Notes under the pieces: model-generated
Database searches by the model: none
What the model was told of the DNA's origin: nothing
The model's input: only the letters and a program-made list of their open reading frames with translations
Source of the DNA: Oceanobacillus massiliensis str. N'diop
GTDB taxonomy: Bacteria > Bacillota > Bacilli > Bacillales > Amphibacillaceae
Direction of reading: 5' to 3'
Assembly (NCBI RefSeq): GCF_000285495.1
Contig: NZ_HE610976.1
Span: 1,129,934 to 1,179,355, forward strand
DNA length: 49,422 nucleotides
Part shown: piece after piece, positions 1 to 9,193 of the stretch
How the letters are laid out: each line of letters opens with the position of its first letter
How positions within the stretch are numbered: position 1 is the first letter of the stretch
Program-made: the position numbers and the translations under genes

Positions 1-25
1 TGGAAATCGGCCGGAGCAGTTATCG
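1..25 (-). repeat. Fragment of class B intergenic repeat (cut by window edge)
   Basis: The first bases contain a 12-nt string (GGAAATCGGCCG) that also occurs in the end of the class B repeat near 20650. It probably marks the end of another copy lying mostly outside the window. The match is short, so this is tentative. Confidence 0.35.
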
Positions 26-99
26 TATTTATTGAGTTTTATTCTTATTCGATTGTATTAGAATAAATCCATAAATAATTTTAGACGGCTGATAGAAAC

Positions 100-262
100 C
101 AGGGAAGTACAGGAAGAAAAGCAACAGCTGAAGATCCCGCAGGAAGTGGGTTTCTTCCGAGGAAGCTGAGAGCGCCCGCCGTGGAAAGCGACTGTACGGA
201 GCGGAAATCGGCGGTTGCTGTTGTGTCGCAGTTTCTTTCAAATGCGACGTTTAGAAATATCA
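100..262 (-). repeat. Class B intergenic repeat, copy B1 (degenerate)
   Basis: This stretch matches the class B copies at 20541-20700 and 37885-38012 over the core (CAACAGCTGAAGATCCCGC, then CTTCCGAGGAAGCTGA and GGAAAGCGACTG). The outer stem is GTACAG (107-112) with CTGTAC (192-197), where the other copies have GGGCAG with CTGCCC, so paired positions changed together. The copy lies upstream of the dnaX promoter. I see no gene in 1-420; the short open frames there are translations of the repeat. Confidence 0.8.
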
Positions 263-359
263 AGCACTTGCAAAATAGCGTTTTTAAAAGGCGGCTCAAA
301 ATGAATGAATGGACAAAACGGTTACACTGCAAAAAATAGTGATATTTATTGTTCCAAGG

Positions 360-389
360 TTCACATTCGACCCTAAAATCGGGTATAAT
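360..389 (+). promoter_or_regulatory. Sigma-A promoter of dnaX
   Basis: A TTCACA -35 box (360-365) and a perfect TATAAT -10 box (384-389) are 18 bp apart. An AGAGGGG ribosome binding site (404-410) and the dnaX ATG follow at a normal distance. Confidence 0.75.
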
Positions 390-420
390 TAGAAATAGAT
401 CATAGAGGGGAATCTGTATT

Positions 421-2121
421 ATGAGCTATCAGGCTTTATACCGTGTATGGCGTCCAAGAACATTTGAAGACGTTGTAGGACAATCACATATAACAAGAAC
501 ACTGCAGAACGCCATTGTTCAGGAGAAATTTTCGCATGCCTATTTGTTTTCCGGCCCAAGAGGTACAGGAAAAACGAGTGCTGCCAAGATTTTTGCCAAA
601 ACAATTAACTGTGAGCATGCACCAGTAAAGGAACCGTGTAATGAATGTTCTGCGTGCCGCGGCATTCAGGACGGGTCTATTTCAGATGTCATCGAAATTG
701 ATGCTGCTTCCAATACAAGTGTTGATGATATCCGCGAAATTCGTGACAAAGTAAAATACGCTTCAAGCTCTGTACCTTATAAAGTATATATCATCGATGA
801 GGTACACATGATTTCCATCAATGCCTTTAATGCTTTACTGAAGACATTGGAGGAACCTCCAAAACATGTCATCTTCATTCTGGCAACAACAGAACCACAT
901 AAAATCCCATTGACGATTATTTCCAGATGTCAGCGCTTCGACTTCAAACCAATATCCAATCAAGCGATTGTGGAACGGATGAAAACTATTGTAGGAGCAG
1001 AAAATGTCTCTGTATCACCGGAGGCTTTTGAAACGGTTGCATTGGCCGCTGAAGGTGGAATGCGTGACGCGTTGAGTATCCTTGATCAGGCCATTTCCTA
1101 TAGTGAAGACCAGGTGGGACTTGAAGATGTATTGGCAGTTACCGGGGGAGTCTCACAGGCCATCCTGACAGAGATTGTCGGAGCGATGTATGAAAAAGAT
1201 GTGGAGCATGCATTAAAACTTTTGGATGATTTGATTCAGCGCGGTAAGGATCCGGGAAGGTTTGTATATGATCTCATTTATTTCATGCGGGATTTGCTTC
1301 TATTCAAAAGTGCCCCATCCTTGGAAGGGTTGCTGGAGCGGGCAAGAGCCGATGAGAGTTTCCTTGCATTGGCAGAATCGGTATCGACCGAATGGATTCA
1401 GGATGCGATCATGCAGCTCAATCAGTGCCAGCAGGAAATCAAATGGACCAATAGTCCAAAGGTTTTCATTGAAATTTCTATTTTGACGATAACAAATCGC
1501 TATCATACACAGGAGCCATCGCCAGCTGATTCTGGTGCTATCGATTCTGAAGCAGTTACAAGGCTTTCCAATAAAATGGCCAAGCTGGAAAAAGAACTTA
1601 CTATGCTTAAACAGCAGCCGGCAGCAACAGGCCAGGCACAAGCTGTTCCAGCGGAAAAACGGAGACAGCAGCCGGCAAGAACGTCAAAAAATGGTTATAA
1701 GATTCCGTTTGAGCGCATTCGTGATGTACTGGGACAGGCAGAAAAACCTGCCTTAAAACAGGTGCAGTCACAATGGGCAAACTTCTTAAGTAAGCTGAAA
1801 ACAGCAAACGCTCCAGCACATGCTACCATTCAGGACAGTAAACCGGCAGCAGCATCAGCAGACACACTTGTTGTCGCATTTAAATACGAAATCCACTGTT
1901 CCCTGTTTCTGGACAATAGGGAGACAGTTGAATCTGTACTTGGCAGTGTAATGGATAGGTCATTAACCATTATTCCGATCCCTGATAAGGACTGGACGGA
2001 GCTGCGTACAGAATATATAAGTAAACAGGAAAAACCAAAAGACGAGAAGGAAGAGGCCGATCCGGTAGTGGAAGAGGCCCGAAAGCTTTTCGGAGACGAA
2101 TTTTTGGAAATACATGATTAA
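421..2121 (+). CDS. dnaX: DNA polymerase III subunit gamma/tau
   Basis: This is the clamp-loader ATPase of the replicative polymerase. It loads the beta sliding clamp and its tau C-terminus ties the loader to polymerase and helicase. Visible features are the Walker A motif GPRGTGKT at residues 45-52, a zinc module with C64, C73, C76 and C79, and a Walker B region reading IIDEVHM. The 566-residue length matches the B. subtilis protein, so a full tau form is encoded. The C-terminal third is low in complexity and then becomes acidic, as expected for tau. It leads a dnaX-yaaK-recR-yaaL cluster. The SRP RNA gene that usually precedes dnaX in Bacillus is not recognisable upstream. Confidence 0.97.
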   Translation: MSYQALYRVWRPRTFEDVVGQSHITRTLQNAIVQEKFSHAYLFSGPRGTGKTSAAKIFAKTINCEHAPVKEPCNECSACRGIQDGSISDVIEIDAASNTSVDDIREIRDKVKYASSSVPYKVYIIDEVHMISINAFNALLKTLEEPPKHVIFILATTEPHKIPLTIISRCQRFDFKPISNQAIVERMKTIVGAENVSVSPEAFETVALAAEGGMRDALSILDQAISYSEDQVGLEDVLAVTGGVSQAILTEIVGAMYEKDVEHALKLLDDLIQRGKDPGRFVYDLIYFMRDLLLFKSAPSLEGLLERARADESFLALAESVSTEWIQDAIMQLNQCQQEIKWTNSPKVFIEISILTITNRYHTQEPSPADSGAIDSEAVTRLSNKMAKLEKELTMLKQQPAATGQAQAVPAEKRRQQPARTSKNGYKIPFERIRDVLGQAEKPALKQVQSQWANFLSKLKTANAPAHATIQDSKPAAASADTLVVAFKYEIHCSLFLDNRETVESVLGSVMDRSLTIIPIPDKDWTELRTEYISKQEKPKDEKEEADPVVEEARKLFGDEFLEIHD

Positions 2122-2225
2122 GTAAAGCCGTCCCATAGCAAATTGGATAGCGGGTCAGCGGCAGAAAAAAGCAAGCAGCAGGTATCGTCCTGCAAATCAA
2201 ACAACAATTACGAGGAGGTATTTCC

Positions 2226-2540
2226 ATGAAGGGAAATATGAACAATATGATGAAGCAAATGCAAAAAATGCAGAAGAAAATGATGCAGGCACAGGATGAG
2301 TTACATGAGATGTCATTCGAAGCGACTGCAGGCGGCGGAATGGTTACAATTACTGCAAACGGGAAAAAGGAAATAACAGACGTTCAAATTAAAGAAGAAG
2401 TTGTGGATCCGGATGATATTGAAATGCTGCAGGACCTTATCATCGCAGCAACCAATGAGGTTCTGAAGCAGATTGATGATAAGACAAACCAGACCATGGG
2501 ACAATTCACGAAAGGCTTGAACATGCCTGGAATGTTTTAA
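2226..2540 (+). CDS. yaaK: YbaB/EbfC family nucleoid-associated protein
   Basis: A 104-residue protein of the YbaB/EbfC family, small dimeric DNA-binding proteins found between dnaX and recR in most bacteria. The Met- and Gln-rich N-terminal helix ([18 protein letters not shown]) and the glycine-rich turn before [11 protein letters not shown] are typical. Its precise role in Gram-positives is not settled; nucleoid association or a link to RecR-mediated repair is inferred from the family and the neighbourhood. A GAGGAGG ribosome binding site lies just upstream. Two stacked hairpins follow the gene and may limit read-through into recR. Confidence 0.93.
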   Translation: MKGNMNNMMKQMQKMQKKMMQAQDELHEMSFEATAGGGMVTITANGKKEITDVQIKEEVVDPDDIEMLQDLIIAATNEVLKQIDDKTNQTMGQFTKGLNMPGMF

Positions 2541-2545
2541 TAAAA

Positions 2546-2634
2546 CGGATAAGAAAAGTGATAGGAGTGTAAATCACTTATCCGCATGAAGTACTGGCGT
2601 CCGGCAGCAGATTTTCCGGGCGCCCTTCGTTTTT
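2546..2634 (+). terminator. Double hairpin with T-run between yaaK and recR
   Basis: The first hairpin pairs CGGATAAG (2546-2553) with CTTATCCG (2577-2584). The second pairs GAAG and GGCGTCCGG (2588-2604) with CCGGGCGCC and CTTC (2616-2628) and is followed by GTTTTT. The second has the form of an intrinsic terminator, perhaps a partial one, because recR has no obvious promoter of its own. Confidence 0.6.
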
Positions 2635-2657
2635 GAATGTTGTAGGAGGCAAGCTTG

Positions 2658-3254
2658 ATGTACTATCCAGAACCGATATCAAAGTTAATCGACAGTTTTA
2701 CTAAATTGCCGGGGATTGGACCGAAAACTGCTGTCCGTCTGGCGTTTTTTGTGTTAAATATGCGAGATGATGATGTGCTTAATTTTGCAAATGCGTTAGT
2801 CAATGCTAAGAGAGAACTAACACATTGCTCCATTTGCGGCCATATTACCGACCAGGATCCATGTGCCATCTGTCGGGATACCTCAAGAGATAATTCCATC
2901 ATTTGTGTCGTTCAGGATCCGAAAGATGTCATCGCAATGGAAAAGATGAAAGAATATCACGGAAAATACCATGTTCTTCACGGTGCAATCTCACCAATGG
3001 ACGGTATTGGACCCGAGGATATCAATGTCCCTGATTTAATCAATCGATTGCAGGATGAAGAGGTGAAGGAAATTATTCTTGCCACCAATCCGAACATTGA
3101 AGGGGAAGCAACAGCAATGTATATCTCACGGCTTGTTAGACCATCAGGAATTCGTACGACAAGAATTGCCCATGGCCTTCCAGTTGGCGGAGATTTGGAA
3201 TATGCAGATGAAGTGACATTATCCAAGGCATTAGAGGGTAGAAGAGATTTATAG
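2658..3254 (+). CDS. recR: Recombination mediator protein RecR
   Basis: RecR acts with RecF and RecO to load RecA on gapped DNA during recombinational repair. The 198-residue product shows a helix-hairpin-helix segment ([14 protein letters not shown]), a four-cysteine zinc finger (C57, C60, C69, C72) and a C-terminal Toprim domain. I chose the ATG at 2658 rather than the TTG three bases earlier: it gives the family's [11 protein letters not shown] start and the usual 198 residues, and sits 8 bp after AGGAGG (2644-2649). Confidence 0.96.
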   Translation: MYYPEPISKLIDSFTKLPGIGPKTAVRLAFFVLNMRDDDVLNFANALVNAKRELTHCSICGHITDQDPCAICRDTSRDNSIICVVQDPKDVIAMEKMKEYHGKYHVLHGAISPMDGIGPEDINVPDLINRLQDEEVKEIILATNPNIEGEATAMYISRLVRPSGIRTTRIAHGLPVGGDLEYADEVTLSKALEGRRDL

Positions 3255-3306
3255 CGTTTTGTTCAAGAGATTTATCTGAGCATATTGTAGAATTTGGGTG
3301 AAGAAC

Positions 3307-3519
3307 ATGGGGAAAAGGATTAAAAAAACAGATGTGGATAGTGATTTGCTGGATGCAATCTTTGTCGTTGAACGGGAATGGAAACAACTGCAATTGATTG
3401 TGGCAAAAAGCATTGAACCGACACAGAGCGGAATCCATCAGGAAGCTCTGACACGTGCGAAGTATCTATTTCTTCTGCGTGAAGCCAGACATCGTAAAAT
3501 CAGCGCAATGCGAGTTTAA
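3307..3519 (+). CDS. yaaL: YaaL family protein (DUF2508)
   Basis: A 70-residue charged, helical protein of unknown function, conserved downstream of recR in Bacillaceae. The conserved region reads LLDAIFVVEREWKQ and later YLFLLREARHRKISAM. A GTG at 3298 could also start the frame, but the ATG at 3307 is preceded at 6 bp by GGTGA, a good anti-SD match, so I prefer it. The gene ends the dnaX cluster, since a strong terminator follows. Identification rests on synteny and similarity remembered from B. subtilis YaaL. Confidence 0.8.
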   Translation: MGKRIKKTDVDSDLLDAIFVVEREWKQLQLIVAKSIEPTQSGIHQEALTRAKYLFLLREARHRKISAMRV

Positions 3520-3542
3520 TAGTTCAGCAGCAGTCGTTAAAG

Positions 3543-3578
3543 ACAAGGGAGCCGGCAAGCCATTTCCCTTGTTTTTTT
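3543..3578 (+). terminator. Terminator of the dnaX-yaaK-recR-yaaL cluster
   Basis: ACAAGGGA (3543-3550) pairs with TCCCTTGT (3565-3572), followed by a run of seven T. Confidence 0.85.
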
Positions 3579-3712
3579 AATATCTGCAATATCCATTAAC
3601 CCAGTAGGCGCAAATCAAACAAAAAACGAAGGACAGCTTTTGAATTGGTTCTTTTTTATGCCTTTTTTTCATAGTTTACTAAAAAGAGGTCCAGGAAGAG
3701 GGTTGATTCGAA

Positions 3713-3976
3713 TTGAATTCTTCAATTGTCATTTCCATCATTGTCGGGTTGATTATTATTTTGCTATTCGTCGGTGCACCGGTTAAACCGATGAAGTTTA
3801 TTGGACAGGCTACGGTTAAACTTGGTATAGGCATTCTGTTTTTATTCTTCTTTAATGTTTTCGGCGGTGTACTTGGATTGCACATTCCTATTAATCTTTT
3901 TACTGCGGTAGTGTCTGGGTTCCTTGGACTGTTTGGCCTTGCCTCCCTTGCCGCTATCCATTTATTCATACTCTAA
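3713..3976 (+). CDS. bofA: Pro-sigma-K processing inhibitor BofA
   Basis: BofA is a membrane protein of the outer forespore membrane. With SpoIVFA it holds the SpoIVFB protease inactive until the forespore checkpoint signal, thereby timing sigma-K activation in the mother cell. The 87 residues are the same number as in B. subtilis. Two hydrophobic membrane segments are visible (about 7-20 and 30-45), followed by the conserved GVLGLHIPINL stretch and a hydrophobic tail. The start is a TTG at 3713 with GGAAGAGGG upstream. The rRNA operon that follows bofA in B. subtilis is absent here. Confidence 0.92.
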   Translation: MNSSIVISIIVGLIIILLFVGAPVKPMKFIGQATVKLGIGILFLFFFNVFGGVLGLHIPINLFTAVVSGFLGLFGLASLAAIHLFIL

Positions 3977-3995
3977 AATTCTAATAAGTTTCCTT

Positions 3996-4024
3996 GTATA
4001 CTTTTCGTTAGATTAGGAGATACT
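3996..4024 (+). promoter_or_regulatory. Sigma-F promoter of csfB
   Basis: GTATA (3996-4000), a 15-bp spacer, then GGAGATACT (4016-4024) fits the forespore sigma-F consensus (GYWTA, 15 bp, GGNNANANT) at every fixed position. csfB is a known sigma-F target in B. subtilis. Confidence 0.75.
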
Positions 4025-4047
4025 AATTTCCAAACGGAGGTGGGGAA

Positions 4048-4239
4048 ATGAAACAGTATGATTCCTATGAGCAATGTGGCATTTGTGAAGAAAAAAAGGC
4101 AACCGGAATTCATTTATACACGATGTTCATCTGTACAGACTGCGAGTATAATATGATTCATACAGAGCCAAGAGAAGATAAATACAATTACTACCTGCAA
4201 AAGTTAAAAAATATCAATCAACCAAAATTATATTCATAG
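4048..4239 (+). CDS. csfB: Anti-sigma-G factor CsfB (Gin)
   Basis: CsfB/Gin is a small zinc protein made in the forespore under sigma-F. It binds sigma-G and stops it acting too early or in the wrong cell. The 63 residues carry two CxxC pairs (C10/C13 and C29/C32) that bind zinc, separated by the conserved GIHLYTMFICTDCE block, and end in PKLYS like the B. subtilis protein. An AACGGAGGTGGGG ribosome binding site precedes the ATG. A consensus sigma-F promoter lies just upstream and a terminator just downstream, so it is a single-gene unit. The xpaC-yaaN pair that follows in B. subtilis is missing. Confidence 0.92.
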   Translation: MKQYDSYEQCGICEEKKATGIHLYTMFICTDCEYNMIHTEPREDKYNYYLQKLKNINQPKLYS

Positions 4240-4356
4240 AAGCATTTATATTCATAAATTAGATGGAGCACCATACAGCGATAAAAGGGGAGGCGGCCAG
4301 CTATACCGATATGGTCCGCAATCAATCAAACGCAATTACCTTCCCCAAAAAGGAAA

Positions 4357-4382
4357 AGTCTTTGCTTGCAAAGGCTTTTTTT
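4357..4382 (+). terminator. Terminator after csfB
   Basis: AGTCTTTG (4357-4364) pairs with CAAAGGCT (4369-4376) around a CTTG loop, followed by a T7 run. Confidence 0.85.
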
Positions 4383-4426
4383 GTTGCATTAAGATGTAGG
4401 TATTACATGCAGAGAGGGATTAACCA

Positions 4427-5836
4427 ATGAATAAGGATCAGCTTAGGATGCCGCTTTTTGAAAAACTGAAGCAATTCGCATCAGAAGGACCAACATCGTT
4501 TCATGTTCCGGGACATAAGAATGGCATCATAATTCCCGATGCTGCAAGGAACTATTTTGAACAAATCCTCAAACTGGATATGACAGAACTACCTGGTTTG
4601 GATGACCTCCATGCTCCTGCAGAATCGATTGCAGAGTCAGAGGGGCTTGCTGCTGAATTTTTCGGTTCGGAGGAAACCTTCTTTTTGGTTGGGGGAAGTA
4701 CCGCCGGAAATCTGGCCATGATATTAGGGGTATGTTCTGCGGGCGATGAGGTGATTGTTCAGCGCAACTGCCATAAATCCATTATGAATGGTCTGGAGTT
4801 AAGCGGCGCTAAGCCTGTTTTTATTGCCCCGGAGTATGATGACGAGATGCGTCGGCATACGAACCCCTCACTATCCATATTGAGGGAAGCCCTTAGGGTA
4901 CATCCGGATGCAAAAGCAATTGTTCTCACCTATCCAGACTATTTTGGAAAGACCTATTCGATTGAAGAAATGATTCAATTGGCACATAGCTACAATATAC
5001 CTGTACTTGTTGACGAAGCACATGGCGTTCATTTTGCATTGGGGGGCCCGTTTCCGCCTTCTGCCTTGCAATTAGGTGCAGATGTTGTCGTACAGTCCGC
5101 ACATAAAATGGCTCCAGCGATGACGATGGCATCCTTTTTACATATAAATTCCAGCTTGGTTTCAAAGGAGAGAATCGCCCACTTCCTGCAACTGATACAG
5201 TCCAGCAGCCCATCCTATCCGATTATGGCCTCGCTGGATATTGCCCGTTCTTTCCTGGCAACCCTAAAGCCAGAAGATGTCGTGGTTATTTTGCAAAGTG
5301 TTAAGGGTATAAGGGATATATTAAAGCAGGAGGCATACTGGGATATACTGCCGTCGGATGACCCACTGAAAATAACGTTTCACGTGAAACAATCACATTC
5401 TGCCAGAGAAATAGCGACATTATTTGAAAATGAAAATATCTATCCCGAGCTTGTTACACATAATCAAATCCTATTTATCCATGGTCTTTCCTCATTTGAA
5501 AAGACCGATGTGTTGAAAAAAACGGTAAAAAGCGTAATGGAACAATTAAAAAATCATTCAAATCATGCTACAATGAATGTAGCAAAGCTTTTTGCCGAGC
5601 CAATTCAGGAATTAGCTTTGTCCTATGAGGCAATGAACAAATTACCATACAAACAAGTCCCCTTCACAGAAGGTATTGGACATATAGCAGCTGAGGCGGT
5701 AATTCCCTACCCGCCGGGAATTCCTTTCATCTTAAAAGGAGAAAAAATCACAGCAGCACATATTGAAGCAATCGAACAGCTTCGCGGCCAGGGTGTACGC
5801 ATCCAGCAGCGCGAATCAGGCATCAGGGTTTATTGA
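4427..5836 (+). CDS. yaaO: PLP-dependent Orn/Lys/Arg decarboxylase-like enzyme YaaO
   Basis: A 469-residue fold-type I PLP enzyme of the Orn/Lys/Arg decarboxylase group, found upstream of tmk in many Bacillaceae. The N-terminus has the family signature FHVPGHKNG. The cofactor region shows LVDEAHGVHF near residue 197, and the PLP lysine lies in QSAHKMAP near residue 227. The C-terminal domain holds the PYPPGIPF motif of this family. The substrate is not established for YaaO, so arginine or lysine decarboxylation is a family guess. It runs directly into tmk with a 21-bp gap, suggesting one transcript. Confidence 0.9.
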   Translation: MNKDQLRMPLFEKLKQFASEGPTSFHVPGHKNGIIIPDAARNYFEQILKLDMTELPGLDDLHAPAESIAESEGLAAEFFGSEETFFLVGGSTAGNLAMILGVCSAGDEVIVQRNCHKSIMNGLELSGAKPVFIAPEYDDEMRRHTNPSLSILREALRVHPDAKAIVLTYPDYFGKTYSIEEMIQLAHSYNIPVLVDEAHGVHFALGGPFPPSALQLGADVVVQSAHKMAPAMTMASFLHINSSLVSKERIAHFLQLIQSSSPSYPIMASLDIARSFLATLKPEDVVVILQSVKGIRDILKQEAYWDILPSDDPLKITFHVKQSHSAREIATLFENENIYPELVTHNQILFIHGLSSFEKTDVLKKTVKSVMEQLKNHSNHATMNVAKLFAEPIQELALSYEAMNKLPYKQVPFTEGIGHIAAEAVIPYPPGIPFILKGEKITAAHIEAIEQLRGQGVRIQQRESGIRVY

Positions 5837-5857
5837 TTTGATGAAGGAGACACATAC

Positions 5858-6484
5858 ATGAGTGGGTATTTTATAACATTTGAAGGCGGCGAGGGTGCGG
5901 GTAAAACATCGATTCTCCATGCAATATACAACAAGCTTAAGGATTCGGGGTACGATGTGATCATGACAAGAGAGCCTGGGGGCATTAACATTGCAGAAAA
6001 GGTTCGCAGCATCATTCTTGATCCGAACAATACCGAAATGGAAGGGCGCACAGAAGCCCTTTTATATGCAGCAGCGCGCAGACAGCATTTAGTGGAAAAA
6101 GTGGCACCGGCGCTTAAGCAAGGGAAAATTATTCTTTGTGACCGTTTTATCGACAGCAGTCTGGCATATCAGGGGCATGCACGCGGATTGGGAATTGACG
6201 AGGTATTTACCATTAACCAATTTGCCATTAAGGATTGCATGCCGGACTTAACCTTGTTTTTTGATATCGATCCAAAAAAGGGTTTGGACCGCATCGCGGC
6301 GAATAAAGATAGGGAGAGAAATCGGCTGGATTTGGAAAATCTTCAATTCCATCAATTGGTATATGAAGGCTACCAGATTCTTACGGAACGATTTCCCAAT
6401 CGGATTCAGACGATAAATGCAGACCAATCCATGGAGGCTGTTGAAAAGGCCGCGTTTGATCGTATTATATCTAAATTAAAATAG
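5858..6484 (+). CDS. tmk: Thymidylate kinase
   Basis: It phosphorylates dTMP to dTDP using ATP, a required step of dTTP synthesis for replication. The P-loop GGEGAGKT spans residues 10-17. The DR motif lies in [13 protein letters not shown] near residue 94, and the lid region contains a run of charged residues (KDRERNRLD). The 208-residue length is normal. It sits between yaaO and darA with short gaps; AGGAG is placed about 20 bp before the ATG and GAAGGAG closer, so translation should be efficient. Confidence 0.97.
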   Translation: MSGYFITFEGGEGAGKTSILHAIYNKLKDSGYDVIMTREPGGINIAEKVRSIILDPNNTEMEGRTEALLYAAARRQHLVEKVAPALKQGKIILCDRFIDSSLAYQGHARGLGIDEVFTINQFAIKDCMPDLTLFFDIDPKKGLDRIAANKDRERNRLDLENLQFHQLVYEGYQILTERFPNRIQTINADQSMEAVEKAAFDRIISKLK

Positions 6485-6829
<345 letters not shown>

Positions 6830-6861
6830 GTATAATCATCATGTAAAAGGGGGCTGAACTG

Positions 6862-7293
6862 GTGAAAATCTCCAACGAAATGCAAGCGAAGACCGAGCCG
6901 AAGTACACACGACAAGTGAGTACAGACAATCCAGCTTTCGGTAAGATGGTTCAGTCCCAGACGCAAAGCCTAAAACAGCAGGAATTACAGCAGCTTATTA
7001 AAAATATAACCAATCAAGGCAATAAACTCGCCCGTTACCGGTCATTCCGGGAGTTGGCGAAGTTTAAACGGATGGTGAAAGGTTTTCTGCAGGAAACGGT
7101 CCATAATGGCTATAGTATGCAGAAATCACATAGTTTTGGCTTGAATGGCAATCGCAATTTATCCATTGTCAAACAAGTGGATGAGAAACTGATTGAACTG
7201 ACAGAAGAAATTATGAACCAGGAAAAGAAGACAGTGGATATCCTTGGGCTAATCGGAGAAATAAAGGGATTGCTGATTAACATATATACGTAA
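6862..7293 (+). CDS. yaaR: YaaR family protein (DUF327)
   Basis: A 143-residue, lysine-rich, helical protein of the YaaR family, conserved between darA and holB but without a known function. The central part (LARYRSFRELAKFKRMVKGF) is the best conserved. The start is a GTG at 6862 with an AAAGGGGG ribosome binding site. The C-terminus (IMNQEKKTVDILGLIGEIKGLL) is amphipathic. Identification is by synteny and general resemblance to B. subtilis YaaR. Confidence 0.85.
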   Translation: MKISNEMQAKTEPKYTRQVSTDNPAFGKMVQSQTQSLKQQELQQLIKNITNQGNKLARYRSFRELAKFKRMVKGFLQETVHNGYSMQKSHSFGLNGNRNLSIVKQVDEKLIELTEEIMNQEKKTVDILGLIGEIKGLLINIYT

Positions 7294-7358
7294 GTTTCCA
7301 AATGGCGGGGATGATGATACAGCGCCCAATGGAAATTTATACTATGAGGGCGGGTACT

Positions 7359-8348
7359 ATGAAGACATGGTCTGAGGTTGCCCAGGTGCAGCCGTTAGCA
7401 AGCAGAATTATAACGAATAGTATAAAAAAAGGCCGGATTTCTCATGCGTATTTGCTTCATGGTGAACGCGGAACAGGAAAAGGAGCAATTGCTTTACTGA
7501 TTGCAAAAGGACTGTTCTGCAGTAATAAACAGGGTACCGAGCCCTGTAACGAATGTAATAATTGTAAGCGGATTGCTTCCGGCAATCATCCCGATGTGCA
7601 TTGGATCGAGCCGGATGGACAATCGATTAAAATAGAACAGGTAAGAAATCTCCAAAAAGAATTCACCTATTCTGGTTTGGAATCGAATCAGAAGGTTTAT
7701 GTCATTAAAGACGCAGACACATTAACAGTAAATGCAGCGAACCGAATCCTCAAATTTCTGGAGGAACCGAGTAAAGAGACAACGGCAATCATGCTGACAG
7801 AGAACAGCCAGTCGATTATACCGACCATTCGTTCACGCTGTCAGGTGATTGATTTACAGCCGCTGAATACCGCAGCTTTTCAAAAACAGCTGATTGAAAA
7901 TGGAATGACAAAAAATAATGCAGTGCTGATGAGTGCACTAACCAATAATTATGATGATGCAGTGCAATGGAATGAAGATGAGTGGTTTGCAGAAGCAAGA
8001 AATTTAGTGGTACAATTGATTGAAATGTATACAATAAAGCCTGAAGACGTCTATATCTTTATTCACAATCGGTGGGTGACTCATTTTAAAAATCGTAAAG
8101 AGCAAGAGCAAGGAATGGATCTAATGCTTCTGGCTTTTAAGGATATCCTTTATTATCATATAGGGAATGAAACGGCTTTTGTATTTTTCGCCCCGGATGA
8201 TGCGCTCGTTGAAAAGGCTGCAATGACCTTTTCGCAGGAACATCTGGTGAATATTTTGAATCTCGTTCTGAAGGCAAAAAGGAAATTGAAGCAAAATGTT
8301 CAACCAACACTTGTGATTGAACAGCTGGCACTTCAAATACAGAGGTGA
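7359..8348 (+). CDS. holB: DNA polymerase III subunit delta'
   Basis: Delta-prime is the non-motor clamp-loader subunit that works with the dnaX product. The ATG at 7359 gives 329 residues, the B. subtilis length, and follows an AGGGCGGG site; the longer frame from 7302 has no ribosome binding site. The P-loop region reads GERGTGKG at residues 35-42, with the Ser/Thr after Lys replaced by Gly, which fits a subunit with weak or no ATPase. A zinc module has C54, C63, C66 and C69. The Walker B region is altered (VIKDADTLT). Confidence 0.93.
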   Translation: MKTWSEVAQVQPLASRIITNSIKKGRISHAYLLHGERGTGKGAIALLIAKGLFCSNKQGTEPCNECNNCKRIASGNHPDVHWIEPDGQSIKIEQVRNLQKEFTYSGLESNQKVYVIKDADTLTVNAANRILKFLEEPSKETTAIMLTENSQSIIPTIRSRCQVIDLQPLNTAAFQKQLIENGMTKNNAVLMSALTNNYDDAVQWNEDEWFAEARNLVVQLIEMYTIKPEDVYIFIHNRWVTHFKNRKEQEQGMDLMLLAFKDILYYHIGNETAFVFFAPDDALVEKAAMTFSQEHLVNILNLVLKAKRKLKQNVQPTLVIEQLALQIQR

Positions 8349-8354
8349 AAAATA

Positions 8355-9179
8355 ATGATAGAGGTTATTGGTGTCCGTTTTAAAAAAGCGGGTAAAATAT
8401 ATTATTTTGATCCAGGAAAAGAAGTTATTTCCCTGGATAGTTACGTTATTGTTGAGACCGTTCGCGGTATCGAATTTGGAAAGGTTGTCATAACCAATAA
8501 GCATGTGGATGAAGAGGATGTTGTCCTTCCTTTGAAAAAGGTAATCCGCGTTGCCGATGAGAAAGATAAATTAACGGTGGTGGAGAATCAGGAACAGGCT
8601 GAAAAGGCCTTCCACATCTGTTCAGATAAAATCAAACAGCATAAGCTGGAAATGAATCTGGTAGAGGTAGAATACACTTTTGACCGCAATAAAATTATTT
8701 TCTATTTTACTGCTGATGGTCGTGTTGATTTCAGAAACCTGGTGAAAGACCTAGCCTCCATGTTTAAAACACGGATTGAACTTCGTCAGATTGGTGTGCG
8801 TGATGAAGCGAAAATGCTTGGCGGGATTGGCCCATGCGGCAGAATGCTTTGCTGCTCAACTTTTCTGGGAGACTTTGAACCGGTATCCATTAAAATGGCA
8901 AAGGACCAAAATCTTTCTTTGAATCCGGCAAAAATCTCCGGCTTATGCGGCAGATTAATGTGCTGCCTCAAGTATGAAAATGATGACTATGAAACAGCGA
9001 AGCGTGATTTGCCGGATATTGGGAAATCGATAAAAACCCCATTTGGAAAAGGGAAAGTAGTTGGATTAAATATACTTGAACGCCTCGTCCAAATTGAAAT
9101 ACCAGAGAAAGAACGCGTCGTTGAATATACATTAGATGAATTAATAGAAGAAGGAATTTTAGCGCAAGCCACAGAATGA
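8355..9179 (+). CDS. ricT: PSP1 domain protein RicT (regulator of RNA processing and phosphorelay)
   Basis: RicT (YaaT) forms the Y-complex with RicA and RicF. That complex carries iron-sulfur clusters, is needed for RNase Y-dependent mRNA processing, and influences Spo0A activation, competence and biofilm formation. The 274-residue PSP1 protein shows six clustered cysteines (C161, C166, C167, C198, C203, C204), the likely cluster ligands. It follows holB by 6 bp behind a GAGGTG site, so the two are translated from one message. Confidence 0.94.
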   Translation: MIEVIGVRFKKAGKIYYFDPGKEVISLDSYVIVETVRGIEFGKVVITNKHVDEEDVVLPLKKVIRVADEKDKLTVVENQEQAEKAFHICSDKIKQHKLEMNLVEVEYTFDRNKIIFYFTADGRVDFRNLVKDLASMFKTRIELRQIGVRDEAKMLGGIGPCGRMLCCSTFLGDFEPVSIKMAKDQNLSLNPAKISGLCGRLMCCLKYENDDYETAKRDLPDIGKSIKTPFGKGKVVGLNILERLVQIEIPEKERVVEYTLDELIEEGILAQATE

Positions 9180-9193
9180 TGAGGTGAGTGGGC

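Noticed and set aside
8121-8504. A 127-codon minus-strand frame across holB and ricT
   Set aside because: It crosses two well-supported genes on the other strand and has no start signals or family resemblance.
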